From an uncultured Lachnospiraceae bacterium (GTDB taxonomy: Bacteria; Bacillota; Clostridia; Lachnospirales; Lachnospiraceae): a stretch of DNA of 24,777 bases. The DNA is taken from NCBI GenBank assembly GCA_934338765.1, contig CAKRHL010000012.1:1-24777 (forward strand). Reading direction: 5' to 3'. The position numbers and the translations under genes are program-made. This document shows, piece by piece, positions 1-7,359 of this stretch; the first letter of the stretch is position 1; every line of letters starts with the position of its first letter. The notes under the pieces are model-generated. The model was not told where the DNA came from and made no database searches. It saw nothing but the letters and a program-made list of their open reading frames with translations.

Positions 1-144
1 CTTGCTCCCGCACTGGAAGATGGTGCTGCACTGGCACTTGCCCCCGGTTTGCTGCTTGCTCCCGCACTGGAGGATGGTGCCGCACTGGCACTTGCCCCCG
101 GCTTGCTGCTTGCTCCCGCACTGGCACTTGCCCCCGGCTTTGCC
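1..144 (-). repeat. 54-bp tandem repeat coding the GH5 linker
   Basis: Two nearly identical 54-bp units (1-54 and 55-108) differ at only a few third positions, and a third unit from 109 lacks an internal 18 bp. Each unit encodes 18 linker residues of the type SSKPGASASAAPSSSAGA. Unit lengths are multiples of three, so gain or loss keeps the frame. The array continues past the left edge. Confidence 0.85.
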
Positions 145-2174
145 GTTGCACCGGAGGACGGCTTTGGTGTTACCTTTGTATCGGTTTCCTCCTCAATATC
201 CTGATGAGCACGATATGTATTGATCAGCCAGATACCTGTTGTTGCAAGATCTGACGCAACATAACCGCCCGTCGTCTTACTGCATGATGTTTTCAGATAA
301 GAAGCCGACTCTCCCTTATTACACAAACTCCAGCAGGCATAACTGATATTATAAGAATCGCACAATTCAATCCATGCGTCTGCATTTGCCGTGTCGAAGC
401 CACCATTTCCTGACGCATCACAGATACCAAACTCCGTCACAAAGATCGGTGTCCCGTCCGCTGTGGCTTTCTTTACCTTTGCCATTTTATCCGCATAATG
501 ACTGCCGGAATAGAAATGAAACGTATAGAGGATATCTTCAAAGCCGTCATCCTTTAACGGCTTCTTGGCAACATCTTCCACGTCCTGAGACCATGTGTTG
601 GTTCCGCAGACGATCAGGGCATCACTGCCACAATCACGGATGATCCCTGCAATCTCTTTGCAATAACTGTACAGATCATCGCCATTACCCGTATACCACT
701 GCACATCCTTTGGTTCGTTACATATCTCAAAGATCACATTGTCGTAATCTTTATATTTTGTTGCATACTTCGTAAAGAAATCTTTTGCCCATGATTTCGT
801 GTCATGAGGATTTTCTGCGTGAATATGCCAGTCCACGATCACGTACATTCCCAGATCCGTCGCCGCCTGAACTCCCTCTTCAATCTTAGAATCCAAAAGA
901 TCCTTTCCGCCAACGGTATAACCATTATACTGCGTTACATAGCTTGCCAGACGAAACATATTTACTCCCCACTCGTCACGAAGACTCTGCAGAGATCCTT
1001 TGTTCGCATATCCATTAACATCACCAAAGTTTAATCCGTGGCTGCTTGCACCCCGCAGCTGATATGGATTGTCATTCTTATCCACGATAACCGGTGCATT
1101 GCCATAACCTTCCACCTTCTTGAGATGAAGCTTTCCATGCTTTCCAACCGGCGTCTGCGATAACGGGATATCCTTTGTCTGTCCGGTGATCTCATAATTC
1201 AGCTCACCCGAGGATGTCCCCTCTCCCTGCGGCGGATCACAGTTTATCGCACGGACATAAGGCTGTCCCAGTGTAACGGAGCTTGGAACAAAGCCAATCT
1301 TTTCACCGTTTCCTGCATTTGGTGTCACCGAGCTGTTGGCAGCAATCTCCCCTGCATAATAAACAATATATCCTCCAACCGTCTTATTATATGTAACACT
1401 GAGATTCCATGACTGAAAATCCTTTAACTCTTCACTTGCCGGAATCACTACCTGTACCTTAGAGATTGCGGAAGATGTATGATTAGTGATCATGATGCTG
1501 TATTCATGCCAGGTATCACTGGATGAGCTTAACTTCGTCAGGGATGCGGAGTATTTACTCTGGTCTTCCTTCGCATCAGCATCCAAACCGTCATCTGTGG
1601 TGCCGCCGGTAGAACCGCCGGTGCTGCCGCCACTTGAAGAAGAATCACTTACAAATACCTTAGCAGAAGTGATGGAATAAGAAATGCTTGATGTGTTAAC
1701 CGCATCATCTGCAAATCGTATGCCAATCTTTTTCAGCGTAGAGCCATTCCATGTCATCTGTGTCAGATCATAGTTGAGAGTGATCTCCTTGCCTGCGGAT
1801 ATCTTTGCAGCTTCACTGTTGTTCCAGTTCCATGTATTGTCCTGCGTAAAGATCATGACATCTGTACTTCCCGTATCATTACTGATGCTGTTGATCTTTA
1901 TGGTCACTTCAACTCTTGCACCGCCACTCCGTATCTTCTCCTTAGAAGATACTGCATCCGGCACATTAAACACAGTATCCGCAATATACTGTGAAATATA
2001 CTGTGAACCATATTGATCCTTCTCCATGGTCACGGGACTCTGTCCCTTCCCGACCGTCAGATCATAAGATGTCTCTGCTGCTTTTGCCTTCCGCCCCTCT
2101 GGCAGTGCCAGTCCGGACAGTACCATGGCTATAACCAGAAGCCATGATAAACTCCTTCGTTTGATTTTCTTCAT
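1..2174 (-). CDS. Secreted GH5 endoglucanase (cellulase), C-terminus beyond window edge
   Basis: Secreted glycoside hydrolase family 5 enzyme, probably an endo-beta-1,4-glucanase, acting outside the cell on cellulose or related beta-glucans. The ATG at 2174 has CAGGAGGG eight or so bases upstream, and at least 724 residues lie in the window with no stop. Residues 1-33 are a signal peptide ending AKA-AE. Residues ~35-180 are a beta-rich, carbohydrate-binding-like domain. A Gly/Ser/Thr linker follows, then a second possible binding domain (~200-320; CBM2-like is a guess). The GH5 barrel spans ~350-660 and starts with RGASSHGLNFG at 374. The acid/base is E487 in CNEP and the nucleophile E581 in VTEFG. 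After ~675 the chain is a low-complexity Ser/Ala/Pro/Gly/Lys linker that leaves the window and presumably joins another binding or anchoring module. The GH5_2-like subfamily is my reading of the motifs. Fold and catalytic role are secure; exact substrate is inferred. Confidence 0.9.
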   Translation of the reverse strand, partial: MKKIKRRSLSWLLVIAMVLSGLALPEGRKAKAAETSYDLTVGKGQSPVTMEKDQYGSQYISQYIADTVFNVPDAVSSKEKIRSGGARVEVTIKINSISNDTGSTDVMIFTQDNTWNWNNSEAAKISAGKEITLNYDLTQMTWNGSTLKKIGIRFADDAVNTSSISYSITSAKVFVSDSSSSGGSTGGSTGGTTDDGLDADAKEDQSKYSASLTKLSSSSDTWHEYSIMITNHTSSAISKVQVVIPASEELKDFQSWNLSVTYNKTVGGYIVYYAGEIAANSSVTPNAGNGEKIGFVPSSVTLGQPYVRAINCDPPQGEGTSSGELNYEITGQTKDIPLSQTPVGKHGKLHLKKVEGYGNAPVIVDKNDNPYQLRGASSHGLNFGDVNGYANKGSLQSLRDEWGVNMFRLASYVTQYNGYTVGGKDLLDSKIEEGVQAATDLGMYVIVDWHIHAENPHDTKSWAKDFFTKYATKYKDYDNVIFEICNEPKDVQWYTGNGDDLYSYCKEIAGIIRDCGSDALIVCGTNTWSQDVEDVAKKPLKDDGFEDILYTFHFYSGSHYADKMAKVKKATADGTPIFVTEFGICDASGNGGFDTANADAWIELCDSYNISYACWSLCNKGESASYLKTSCSKTTGGYVASDLATTGIWLINTYRAHQDIEEETDTKVTPKPSSGATAKPGASASAGASSKPGASASAAPSSSAGASSKPGASASAAPSSSAGA

Positions 2175-2191
2175 TTTGACCCTCCTGTTGC

Positions 2192-2220
2192 TTTATCAGG
2201 AACTCCCGACTCCTGATAAA
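2192..2220 (-). promoter_or_regulatory. Perfect inverted repeat just upstream of the GH5 ribosome-binding site
   Basis: TTTATCAGGA and TCCTGATAAA form 10-bp perfect arms around a 9-base centre. On the minus strand the hairpin ends only a few bases before the CAGGAGGG site of the GH5 gene. It could be a repressor operator or a 5'-UTR stem-loop. No T-run follows, so it is not a terminator. Confidence 0.6.
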
Positions 2221-2221
2221 A

Positions 2222-2253
2222 TAAAAAACTGCAATATTGTACAACAATACTGC
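2222..2253 (-). terminator. Rho-independent terminator between tetR-like gene and GH5 gene
   Basis: On the minus strand GCAGTATTGT pairs with ACAATATTGC (10 bp, one G-U) around a 3-base loop, followed by AG and a T-run (TTTTTTATTTT). It lies about 80 bp after the TetR-type gene stop and ahead of the GH5 gene. It may end the regulator transcript or act as an attenuator in the GH5 leader; an 11-bp segment at 2295-2305 could compete for its 3' arm. Confidence 0.7.
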
Positions 2254-2335
2254 TTCCTGCTCTGTTACCAGAAAATATTAGTATAATTGTATCAAATATT
2301 GCAGTCTGTGACTACCCTAAAAAATTGACAATCTA

Positions 2336-2938
2336 TTAATCCTTAAATAATACTGACGCCCTCTCATAAGGAATCCCGGCATATACCAAATGCATGACAC
2401 CCACGCCCTCCAGCATACGCATAGCTTCCTCCCTGGATACCGTGATCGTTCCGTCTATGATAAAGGTCACCAGTCCCTGCGTATAGATCACAACCGTATT
2501 CATAAACTCTCTCACCTTCTCTTCACTGATGCCCACAACACGGCTGAGTGCCTCCCGGAGCGATTTATTTTTCTCCTCGTCAAAAACAGCTCCGATCCCG
2601 CCAAGATTCACAAGACCTTTGGAATCCTTTCTCAGATAGCGGATGAGATTTGGCTCATCGAATGCCATATTGACGTATGTCTCACCAACGGAGAATAATG
2701 CCGCTACAGGGTTTGTCCCATTGGGTCTCATCTTGGAATTCATATAGTTGAGCGCATACCGGAAAAGCTCCTCACGGAATGCTTCCATATTACCAAAGGA
2801 CCATGAGATCGGCTGCGTAGAACATCCCAGCTCCTTGGCCAGCCGCTTAATATTTATCACTTCATAACCTTCTCTGATCACCAGCTGCAGAGCGGTGTCC
2901 AATATCTTTTCTTTGGGAATTTGTGTCTTCGGTGGCAT
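2336..2938 (-). CDS. TetR/AcrR-family transcriptional regulator
   Basis: DNA-binding repressor of about 200 residues, the usual TetR length. The start at 2938 (MPPKTQ) is chosen because AGGAGG lies 10 bases upstream; an earlier ATG at 2968 has no such site and would lie close to the operator. The N-terminus carries the TetR helix-turn-helix: an amphipathic helix (KEKILDTALQLVIREGYE), then INIKRLAKELGCSTQPISWSFGNMEAF, with the recognition helix around residues 35-45. The rest (about 60-200) is the all-helical ligand-binding and dimerisation half, which does not reveal the ligand. A consensus promoter and an overlapping palindrome directly upstream point to autoregulation. The GH5 gene downstream is a possible target, but a terminator separates them. 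The family is certain; ligand and targets are unknown. Confidence 0.9.
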   Translation of the reverse strand: MPPKTQIPKEKILDTALQLVIREGYEVINIKRLAKELGCSTQPISWSFGNMEAFREELFRYALNYMNSKMRPNGTNPVAALFSVGETYVNMAFDEPNLIRYLRKDSKGLVNLGGIGAVFDEEKNKSLREALSRVVGISEEKVREFMNTVVIYTQGLVTFIIDGTITVSREEAMRMLEGVGVMHLVYAGIPYERASVLFKD

Positions 2939-2969
2939 TACAGACGTACCTCCTATTCTGTTAATCATT

Positions 2970-2991
2970 ATATGTAACTTAATTTACATAT
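2970..2991. promoter_or_regulatory. Palindromic operator of the TetR-type regulator
   Basis: Perfect 8-bp arms ATATGTAA and TTACATAT flank a 6-base centre, giving the 22-bp spacing expected for a TetR dimer. The site overlaps the -10 box of the regulator's own promoter and lies about 30 bp upstream of its start codon. Autorepression is inferred from this position. Confidence 0.75.
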
Positions 2992-3016
2992 TAGGTGGAT
3001 ACTACGTATTTGTCAA
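2988..3016 (-). promoter_or_regulatory. Sigma-A promoter of the tetR-like gene
   Basis: On the minus strand TTGACA (3016-3011) is followed by exactly 17 bases and TAATAT (2993-2988). The -10 box is overlapped by the 22-bp palindrome. Confidence 0.8.
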
Positions 3017-3065
3017 GAAAATTCGCCATTTCAAGCTAATTAATTTGCGAAAATGATTGCGAAAG

Positions 3066-3104
3066 CAAAGAAAAACTGCTTCCCAAAAATCGGAAAACAG
3101 TTTT
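3066..3104 (-). terminator. Terminator after the small acidic ORF
   Basis: Minus-strand AAAACTGTTTTCC pairs with GGGAAGCAGTTTT (G-U and one weak position) and is followed by a T-rich tail. It starts just after the stop codon of the 56-residue protein and would end the LRR-small protein transcript. Confidence 0.6.
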
Positions 3105-3109
3105 GTCTT

Positions 3110-3280
3110 TTACCACAAATCTTCATCCACATCATCCGGTGAAAACTCTCCAAACCCTTTCAGATCATCCCCGTCCAGCAGAGAAAAACCTTTTTCTTCC
3201 ATTATCCTTTTATCTTCCTTCTCCTGTGCTTTCAAAGCTTTTTCTTCCTCTTCTCCAAAAGAAAATAAATCTCCATCCAT
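3110..3280 (-). CDS. Small acidic hypothetical protein (56 aa)
   Basis: A 56-residue, strongly acidic protein starting MDGDLFSFGEEEE and ending DDVDEDLW. The ATG at 3280 is preferred because AAAGGAAG stands at normal distance; an upstream ATG at 3307 lacks a good site. It has a charged central helix (KALKAQEKEDKRIMEEKG) and no signal peptide, membrane segment or cysteines. It lies 40 bp downstream of the leucine-rich repeat gene on the same strand, with no terminator between them and a terminator directly after, so the two are probably co-transcribed. I do not recognise the family. Clean framing by a ribosome-binding site and a terminator is the main argument that it is real. Confidence 0.55.
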   Translation of the reverse strand: MDGDLFSFGEEEEKALKAQEKEDKRIMEEKGFSLLDGDDLKGFGEFSPDDVDEDLW

Positions 3281-3320
3281 AATTTTCTTCCTTTCCCTTT
3301 CATGCACAGTATTGTCTCTG

Positions 3321-4781
3321 TTATCTCACAGCCTTTACATTACTAAAGGAGCTGAAATATTTTTTGCCAAGAACTACTTTATATACCTTGACCTTATAAT
3401 AATATTTTTTGTTTTTCTTCTGCTTTTTGAGCTTCTGGCTACACTTGCAGATATTGGCTTTTTTTATGGTCTTTACCTTTTTGAAACCGCCGTTTTTCTT
3501 ATTGGAACGATATACCACATATCCCTGTGCATCCTCTGTTTTTTTCCAGCGGATCATAAGCTTCCTGCCCTTTCTGCCGGCAGACGTAAGCTTTGTTTTC
3601 TGTACCTTGACATCCAGGGCAATGGCAGATGTGTCCACTCCTTCAAAACTTGTATTGGATATATACTTTACACCCTTTGGAATATTGATGGAATGTATGT
3701 TACGGCAGCCTGCAAATGCGCCGTCACCGATGGTTGTCAGTGTACTCGGTAAAACAACCGTATTGAGGTTCTGACAACCGTTAAATGTATTATTTTCAAT
3801 CGCCGTCACACCCTCCGGAATATTTACCGTATGGAGATTGCCGCACTTGGCAAACGCTCCCTCTTTGATCTGTCTCAACGCAGTACCAAATACGACTTCA
3901 TTGAGATTGTTACAGTCGGAAAATGCGTATGCTCCCACTGTGATGACAGTCTGGGGCAGTGTCAGATTGTGAAGATTGTCACAATTGTAAAACAGATATT
4001 CCGGGATCTCCGTGATCGTTGATCCGGAAATATCGATCTGTATATTGGAACACTCTGCAAAGGCATAGACACCCAGTTTATTGACAGAAGCCGGCAACGC
4101 TCCCTTGTCCATCAGCTTCAGATTGGTGCATTTGTAAAACGCATATGTACCAATGGTCTGCGTCCCTTCTTCCCACACACTGACTCCATTAAAATTGCGG
4201 GTATTGGCAAAGGCGTAGTCACCGATCACACGGACATTGGCAGGTATCTCAATATTCGGCGTATTGAAGCCCTCAAAGGCATATCCGCCGATATTCACAA
4301 CACCGGCAGGAATACGGTATGTACCGGAGCTCTGGTGCTTTCCTACCGGATAACGGACACACAATGTACCGTCCTTGCTCAGCAGCACTCCGTCACTGTC
4401 GCTGCAAAGGCTCGGATTGGCCGGATCCACCTCAAAGCTGCTGATGCCGTAACATCCTGCAAATGCTGTCTCATTGACAGACACGACACCTGCCGGGATC
4501 GTCACCTTTGTGATCTTGTCATGATTCTGATATGTTCCGGACAGAGCCGCAACACTGATCCCGTCCATTGTCGCAGGCACAGCCACCTCTGTATCCTGTC
4601 CCAGATATGACGTGAGTACGGCATGACCTGCCGCATCCAGCTCATAATTATACTGCCCGTCCCGGGAAACGGCAGCCCTGACGGTTGCCGTCTCTCCACA
4701 GATCACGAGCCCCAGCACCATCACCGCCGTCATCATAATAACAGCTCCGTATGTACACAGACTTCTTTTATATTGCTTCAT
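3321..4781 (-). CDS. Secreted BspA-like leucine-rich repeat protein with C-terminal Fn3-like domain
   Basis: Exported 486-residue protein, probably displayed at the cell surface or released. The start at 4781 has GAGAGGAGA upstream. Residues 1-37 form a signal peptide ending VRAAV. Residues ~45-390 are a run of BspA/TpLRR-type repeats of about 23 residues with the recurring core YAFAxCxNLxxVxIP (for example AYAFSDCNNLNEVVFG). The last ~95 residues (from VQKTKLTSAG) are very Lys-rich and match the fibronectin-III-like tail common on secreted Lachnospiraceae proteins (WKKTEDAQGYVVYRS, YYYKVKVYK). BspA-type repeats generally mediate binding to host or bacterial surface proteins; the partner here is unknown. 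There is no LPXTG motif or other covalent anchor, so the basic tail may hold it to the wall by charge. Possibly co-transcribed with the small acidic gene downstream. Confidence 0.88.
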   Translation of the reverse strand: MKQYKRSLCTYGAVIMMTAVMVLGLVICGETATVRAAVSRDGQYNYELDAAGHAVLTSYLGQDTEVAVPATMDGISVAALSGTYQNHDKITKVTIPAGVVSVNETAFAGCYGISSFEVDPANPSLCSDSDGVLLSKDGTLCVRYPVGKHQSSGTYRIPAGVVNIGGYAFEGFNTPNIEIPANVRVIGDYAFANTRNFNGVSVWEEGTQTIGTYAFYKCTNLKLMDKGALPASVNKLGVYAFAECSNIQIDISGSTITEIPEYLFYNCDNLHNLTLPQTVITVGAYAFSDCNNLNEVVFGTALRQIKEGAFAKCGNLHTVNIPEGVTAIENNTFNGCQNLNTVVLPSTLTTIGDGAFAGCRNIHSINIPKGVKYISNTSFEGVDTSAIALDVKVQKTKLTSAGRKGRKLMIRWKKTEDAQGYVVYRSNKKNGGFKKVKTIKKANICKCSQKLKKQKKNKKYYYKVKVYKVVLGKKYFSSFSNVKAVR

Positions 4782-4832
4782 ATACGGTCTCCTCTCTTAT
4801 TCTGTAATGAAATATCAAAACAACTTCTTTCA

Positions 4833-4841
4833 AGTATAACA
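4833..4841 (-). promoter_or_regulatory. Possible extended -10 promoter of the LRR gene
   Basis: On the minus strand TGT-TATACT forms an extended -10 element about 50 bp upstream of the LRR start codon. No good -35 is seen at 17 bp, which is typical of extended -10 promoters. Weak evidence. Confidence 0.35.
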
Positions 4842-4965
4842 AATAATTCCAAAAAACGATAGTTTTTTCTATTTTCCTCCTTTTCATTCCGATTCAAGGC
4901 TTTATCTATTGTTCAAAATAGGTTATACTAGATTATAGGTATATCTCGTAAAGGGCGGTAATAAA

Positions 4966-6069
4966 GTGGTAAAACGATATTTTGTACGGACACGCGACCT
5001 TCGCCGGGGGATGCGGATCGATCAGGAGATCGAAAACAGCCGGGGTCATTCCCTGATCGTGCGAGGCTCTTATCTGGACGATTACCAGATTGAGGCATTA
5101 AAAAAACTGAATATCGGCGGTGTATACATCAAAGAGGGTGAAGATGACGAGGAGTCCTCTTCTGTTGATGAGCCCACATCCGCTATCGCCAAAAACAATA
5201 TTTCCAAATTCCGCGAGGCAGATCCGGCTAAGGTAAGTCTGTCTGTCAGCGTCAAAAAACGTATCTCCGAGGGCATACAGCATCTTTACAATGATACCAG
5301 CAATCCCCACTTCGCCCAGACGACCACAACGATCACCAGCGATCTCATGCGCGCCATTGATGACAACGCCGCTGTCGCCGTAGATATCAGTGCATTAAAA
5401 ACAAGTGACGAATACACCTTTAAGCACAGCGTGGATGTCGCCACCATGTCTATGATCGTTGCCAAAAACATGAATATGTCCCAGCAGGATGTTTACAACA
5501 TCGGTATCGCAGGGCTTCTTCACGATATGGGCAAGTCCAGGATCCCTTTAAATATCTTAAACAAACCGGGACGGCTCACGGATGAGGAGTTTGCCGTGAT
5601 AAAACAACATTCGCTGTTGGGCTACCGCATTATCAAAGAAAAAAATGAATTTAATGACAATATCTGTTTTGCGGTATTACAGCACCACGAAAAAATGAAC
5701 GGTTCCGGATATCCTATGGGCGTCAGCAGTGACAAGATCGTACCCTATGCCAAGATATTATCTGTGGTAGATGTCTACGATGCTCTCGTCACCGAACGAC
5801 CGTACAAAAAGGCATTCTCCCAGCGCACCGCTGTAGAAATGGTCATGTCCATGTCTGGTGAGCTGGATATCACTGCTATGCGCAGCTTCCTTTCCAGTGT
5901 TATCCTGTATCCGGTGGACTCTACCGTGGAGCTGAGCAACGGCGAGAAGGCCCGGGTGGTCAAAAACAGTGCTTTGTCTGTTCTCCGGCCTACCGTAGTA
6001 GGACTGCAGAGCGGCAGGGTTTACAATCTTGCGGAGGATCTCTCCTGTGCCAGCATTGTCATTCTTTAA
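4966..6069 (+). CDS. HD-GYP domain cyclic-di-GMP phosphodiesterase
   Basis: Predicted cytoplasmic c-di-GMP phosphodiesterase of 367 residues. The start is GTG at 4966, eight bases after AGGGCGG. Residues 1-60 form the small N-terminal beta domain often fused to HD-GYP proteins (VRTRDLRRGMRIDQEI). A Ser/Glu/Asp linker follows, and the HD-GYP domain spans ~120-320. Metal and signature residues are all present: H154 (KHS), HDMGK at 186-190, H215, HH at 240-241 and GSGYP at 246-250. The last ~45 residues form a beta tail (STVELSNGEKARVV). No receiver or sensor domain and no membrane segment are present. It stands alone as the only plus-strand gene for several kb. A weak promoter is possible (TTTATC, 17 bp, TATACT at 4924). 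HD-GYP function is well established for the family; the signal controlling it is unknown. Confidence 0.92.
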   Translation: MVKRYFVRTRDLRRGMRIDQEIENSRGHSLIVRGSYLDDYQIEALKKLNIGGVYIKEGEDDEESSSVDEPTSAIAKNNISKFREADPAKVSLSVSVKKRISEGIQHLYNDTSNPHFAQTTTTITSDLMRAIDDNAAVAVDISALKTSDEYTFKHSVDVATMSMIVAKNMNMSQQDVYNIGIAGLLHDMGKSRIPLNILNKPGRLTDEEFAVIKQHSLLGYRIIKEKNEFNDNICFAVLQHHEKMNGSGYPMGVSSDKIVPYAKILSVVDVYDALVTERPYKKAFSQRTAVEMVMSMSGELDITAMRSFLSSVILYPVDSTVELSNGEKARVVKNSALSVLRPTVVGLQSGRVYNLAEDLSCASIVIL

Positions 6070-6086
6070 TTCTTTTGTATAATAAA

Positions 6087-6114
6087 CGAAAAAGGGACCT
6101 GCTTATGCAGGTCC
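6087..6114 (-). terminator. Terminator whose loop contains the stop codon of the DUF1858 gene
   Basis: GGACCTGC and GCAGGTCC form a perfect 8-bp stem with a 4-base loop, followed on the minus strand by CTTTTTCG. The 5' arm is coding sequence (the last codons GGA CCT GCA) and the TAA stop is read from the loop. Confidence 0.85.
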
Positions 6115-6306
6115 GTTAATATGTTCATCCAGTTTCCGGATCAACTCATCCACATCACAGGAGTGCACCTGACACGCCTGTTCCAGCGTTTCCCTTGGGG
6201 ACATGTGACAGGACACACAATGCATGCCCATTTCATTAAAACATTTCTCTGCTGAGGGATATACCTGCAGCACCGCTCCGATCAGGGAATATTTTGTAAT
6301 TACCAT
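6103..6306 (-). CDS. DUF1858 redox-disulfide domain protein
   Basis: Single-domain protein of 67 residues, typical of the DUF1858 / hybrid-cluster-protein-associated redox disulfide family (TIGR03980-like). The start at 6306 is chosen for the TGGAG site 6-8 bases upstream; an in-frame ATG at 6318 has no such site. The family signature is GMHCVSCHMSPRETLEQAC, with C30 and C33 forming the redox CxxC followed by His and a third Cys at 45. The C-terminal helix is VDELIRKLDEHI. The family is linked with nitrosative or oxidative stress enzymes by domain fusions elsewhere, but no hybrid cluster protein gene lies in this window. The exact role is unknown. The gene is monocistronic by appearance, with a terminator overlapping its stop codon. 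Confidence 0.85.
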   Translation of the reverse strand: MVITKYSLIGAVLQVYPSAEKCFNEMGMHCVSCHMSPRETLEQACQVHSCDVDELIRKLDEHINGPA

Positions 6307-6388
6307 AAGCATCTCCATTCTGCCGCTGTCCGCGGCGCAATCTCCGAAAAGTATCTGTATCCGTCAATAATTTCAGCTGCATATATTT

Positions 6389-7345
6389 TTACAGATATGC
6401 AGCGAAAATATATGCCACTGCCACCAGTACGATCTGATAAATGCAAAAACGGAATACCACCTGTGTATCAGACCACTCTTTGTTTTTGCGGACATGATCA
6501 TGAAGCGGCGTCAACGTATTTTTCAAAATGCAGATCCCAAAAAATCTCTTCAGAAAGATCTTTACCAGCCCGATCCCTCCATCTATGATAACCACCAATG
6601 CAAGAATTATGTATGCAAAAGGATGACCTGATTTCATGGCGATCACCGCCAGATAAAAACCCAGTGCACGGGAACCGGCATCTCCCATCAACATAGAACT
6701 CGGTTTGGAGTTAAAATACAGATACGCCAGAAGCACGCCCATAAACATCAGACTTGCGATCCCATACTGTCCCAGCTCTTCGGAAAAGATCACGGTAAAG
6801 CCGCCAAGCACTACCATACACAGGCTGGCGCAAAGTCCATCCACGCCGTCCGTACAGTTTGTCACATTAACAGATACCCACAGAAGCACAACGCCTAATA
6901 TAAAATAGACAGGAACAGGGATAGAAATGCTGTTTCCAAATATCATAATGTCTGTGGAATTGTTCGAAACAAAGGTCCACATTGCCACAAGAGATAAGAT
7001 CAGATCGATGGCACCCTTTTTATAGTCATTCCATGGCTTATCGGAAGCATCGTCCAGATAGCCGCTAAGCATCATTGCAAAAAGAAGAATACAGTAGATC
7101 ACATATTCTCTGGTGATCGGAAGAAACAACAGAGAACACACGATAAATGCACAGACAAAGGTAAGTCCCACTCCCCGGAGTTTCCCCTTGGAAAGCGCTC
7201 CGTTTACCGCAAATGCCCTACCCTGATCCTTTGGCAGAAACGGAAACGGGAATTTAAGCATGAGAAAAGTCAGCAGAAACGATGCCAGCACCCCCAGCAT
7301 AGCGATCTGATTGGTTGTAAATACATCTTTTAGTATATAATACAT
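6389..7345 (-). CDS. Divergent MraY-like phospho-N-acetylmuramoyl-pentapeptide transferase
   Basis: Integral membrane sugar-phosphate transferase of 318 residues with about ten hydrophobic segments. MraY enzymes transfer phospho-MurNAc-pentapeptide to undecaprenyl phosphate to make lipid I. Visible motifs are GYLDDASDK (D98, D99), NCTDGVDGL (N163, D166, D169) and GDAGSRALGF (221-230), plus the loop TPLHDHVRKNKEW (279-291). Two differences from canonical MraY stand out: the N-terminal PTMGG motif is absent (the region reads LSKGKLRGVG), and the HHH loop reads HDH. The gene stands alone, away from any division/wall cluster, so it may be a second MraY paralogue or a related enzyme with another nucleotide-sugar substrate. 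The ribosome-binding site is GGAAAGG, 7 bases before the ATG. Two stem-loops precede it. The superfamily is certain; the MraY substrate is likely but not proven. Confidence 0.8.
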   Translation of the reverse strand: MYYILKDVFTTNQIAMLGVLASFLLTFLMLKFPFPFLPKDQGRAFAVNGALSKGKLRGVGLTFVCAFIVCSLLFLPITREYVIYCILLFAMMLSGYLDDASDKPWNDYKKGAIDLILSLVAMWTFVSNNSTDIMIFGNSISIPVPVYFILGVVLLWVSVNVTNCTDGVDGLCASLCMVVLGGFTVIFSEELGQYGIASLMFMGVLLAYLYFNSKPSSMLMGDAGSRALGFYLAVIAMKSGHPFAYIILALVVIIDGGIGLVKIFLKRFFGICILKNTLTPLHDHVRKNKEWSDTQVVFRFCIYQIVLVAVAYIFAAYL

Positions 7346-7359
7346 AATTTATCCTTTCC

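Noticed and set aside
2325..2353. TTGACA, 17 bases, TAATAC on the plus strand, antisense to the tetR-like gene
   Set aside because: The -10 box lacks the important final T and matches only 3 of 6 positions; no transcript target is evident in this AT-rich spacer.
3057..3752. 231-codon plus-strand frame rich in Ser and Phe
   Set aside because: Antisense of the small acidic gene and the LRR gene; the composition is what a Lys/Glu-rich gene gives when read backwards.
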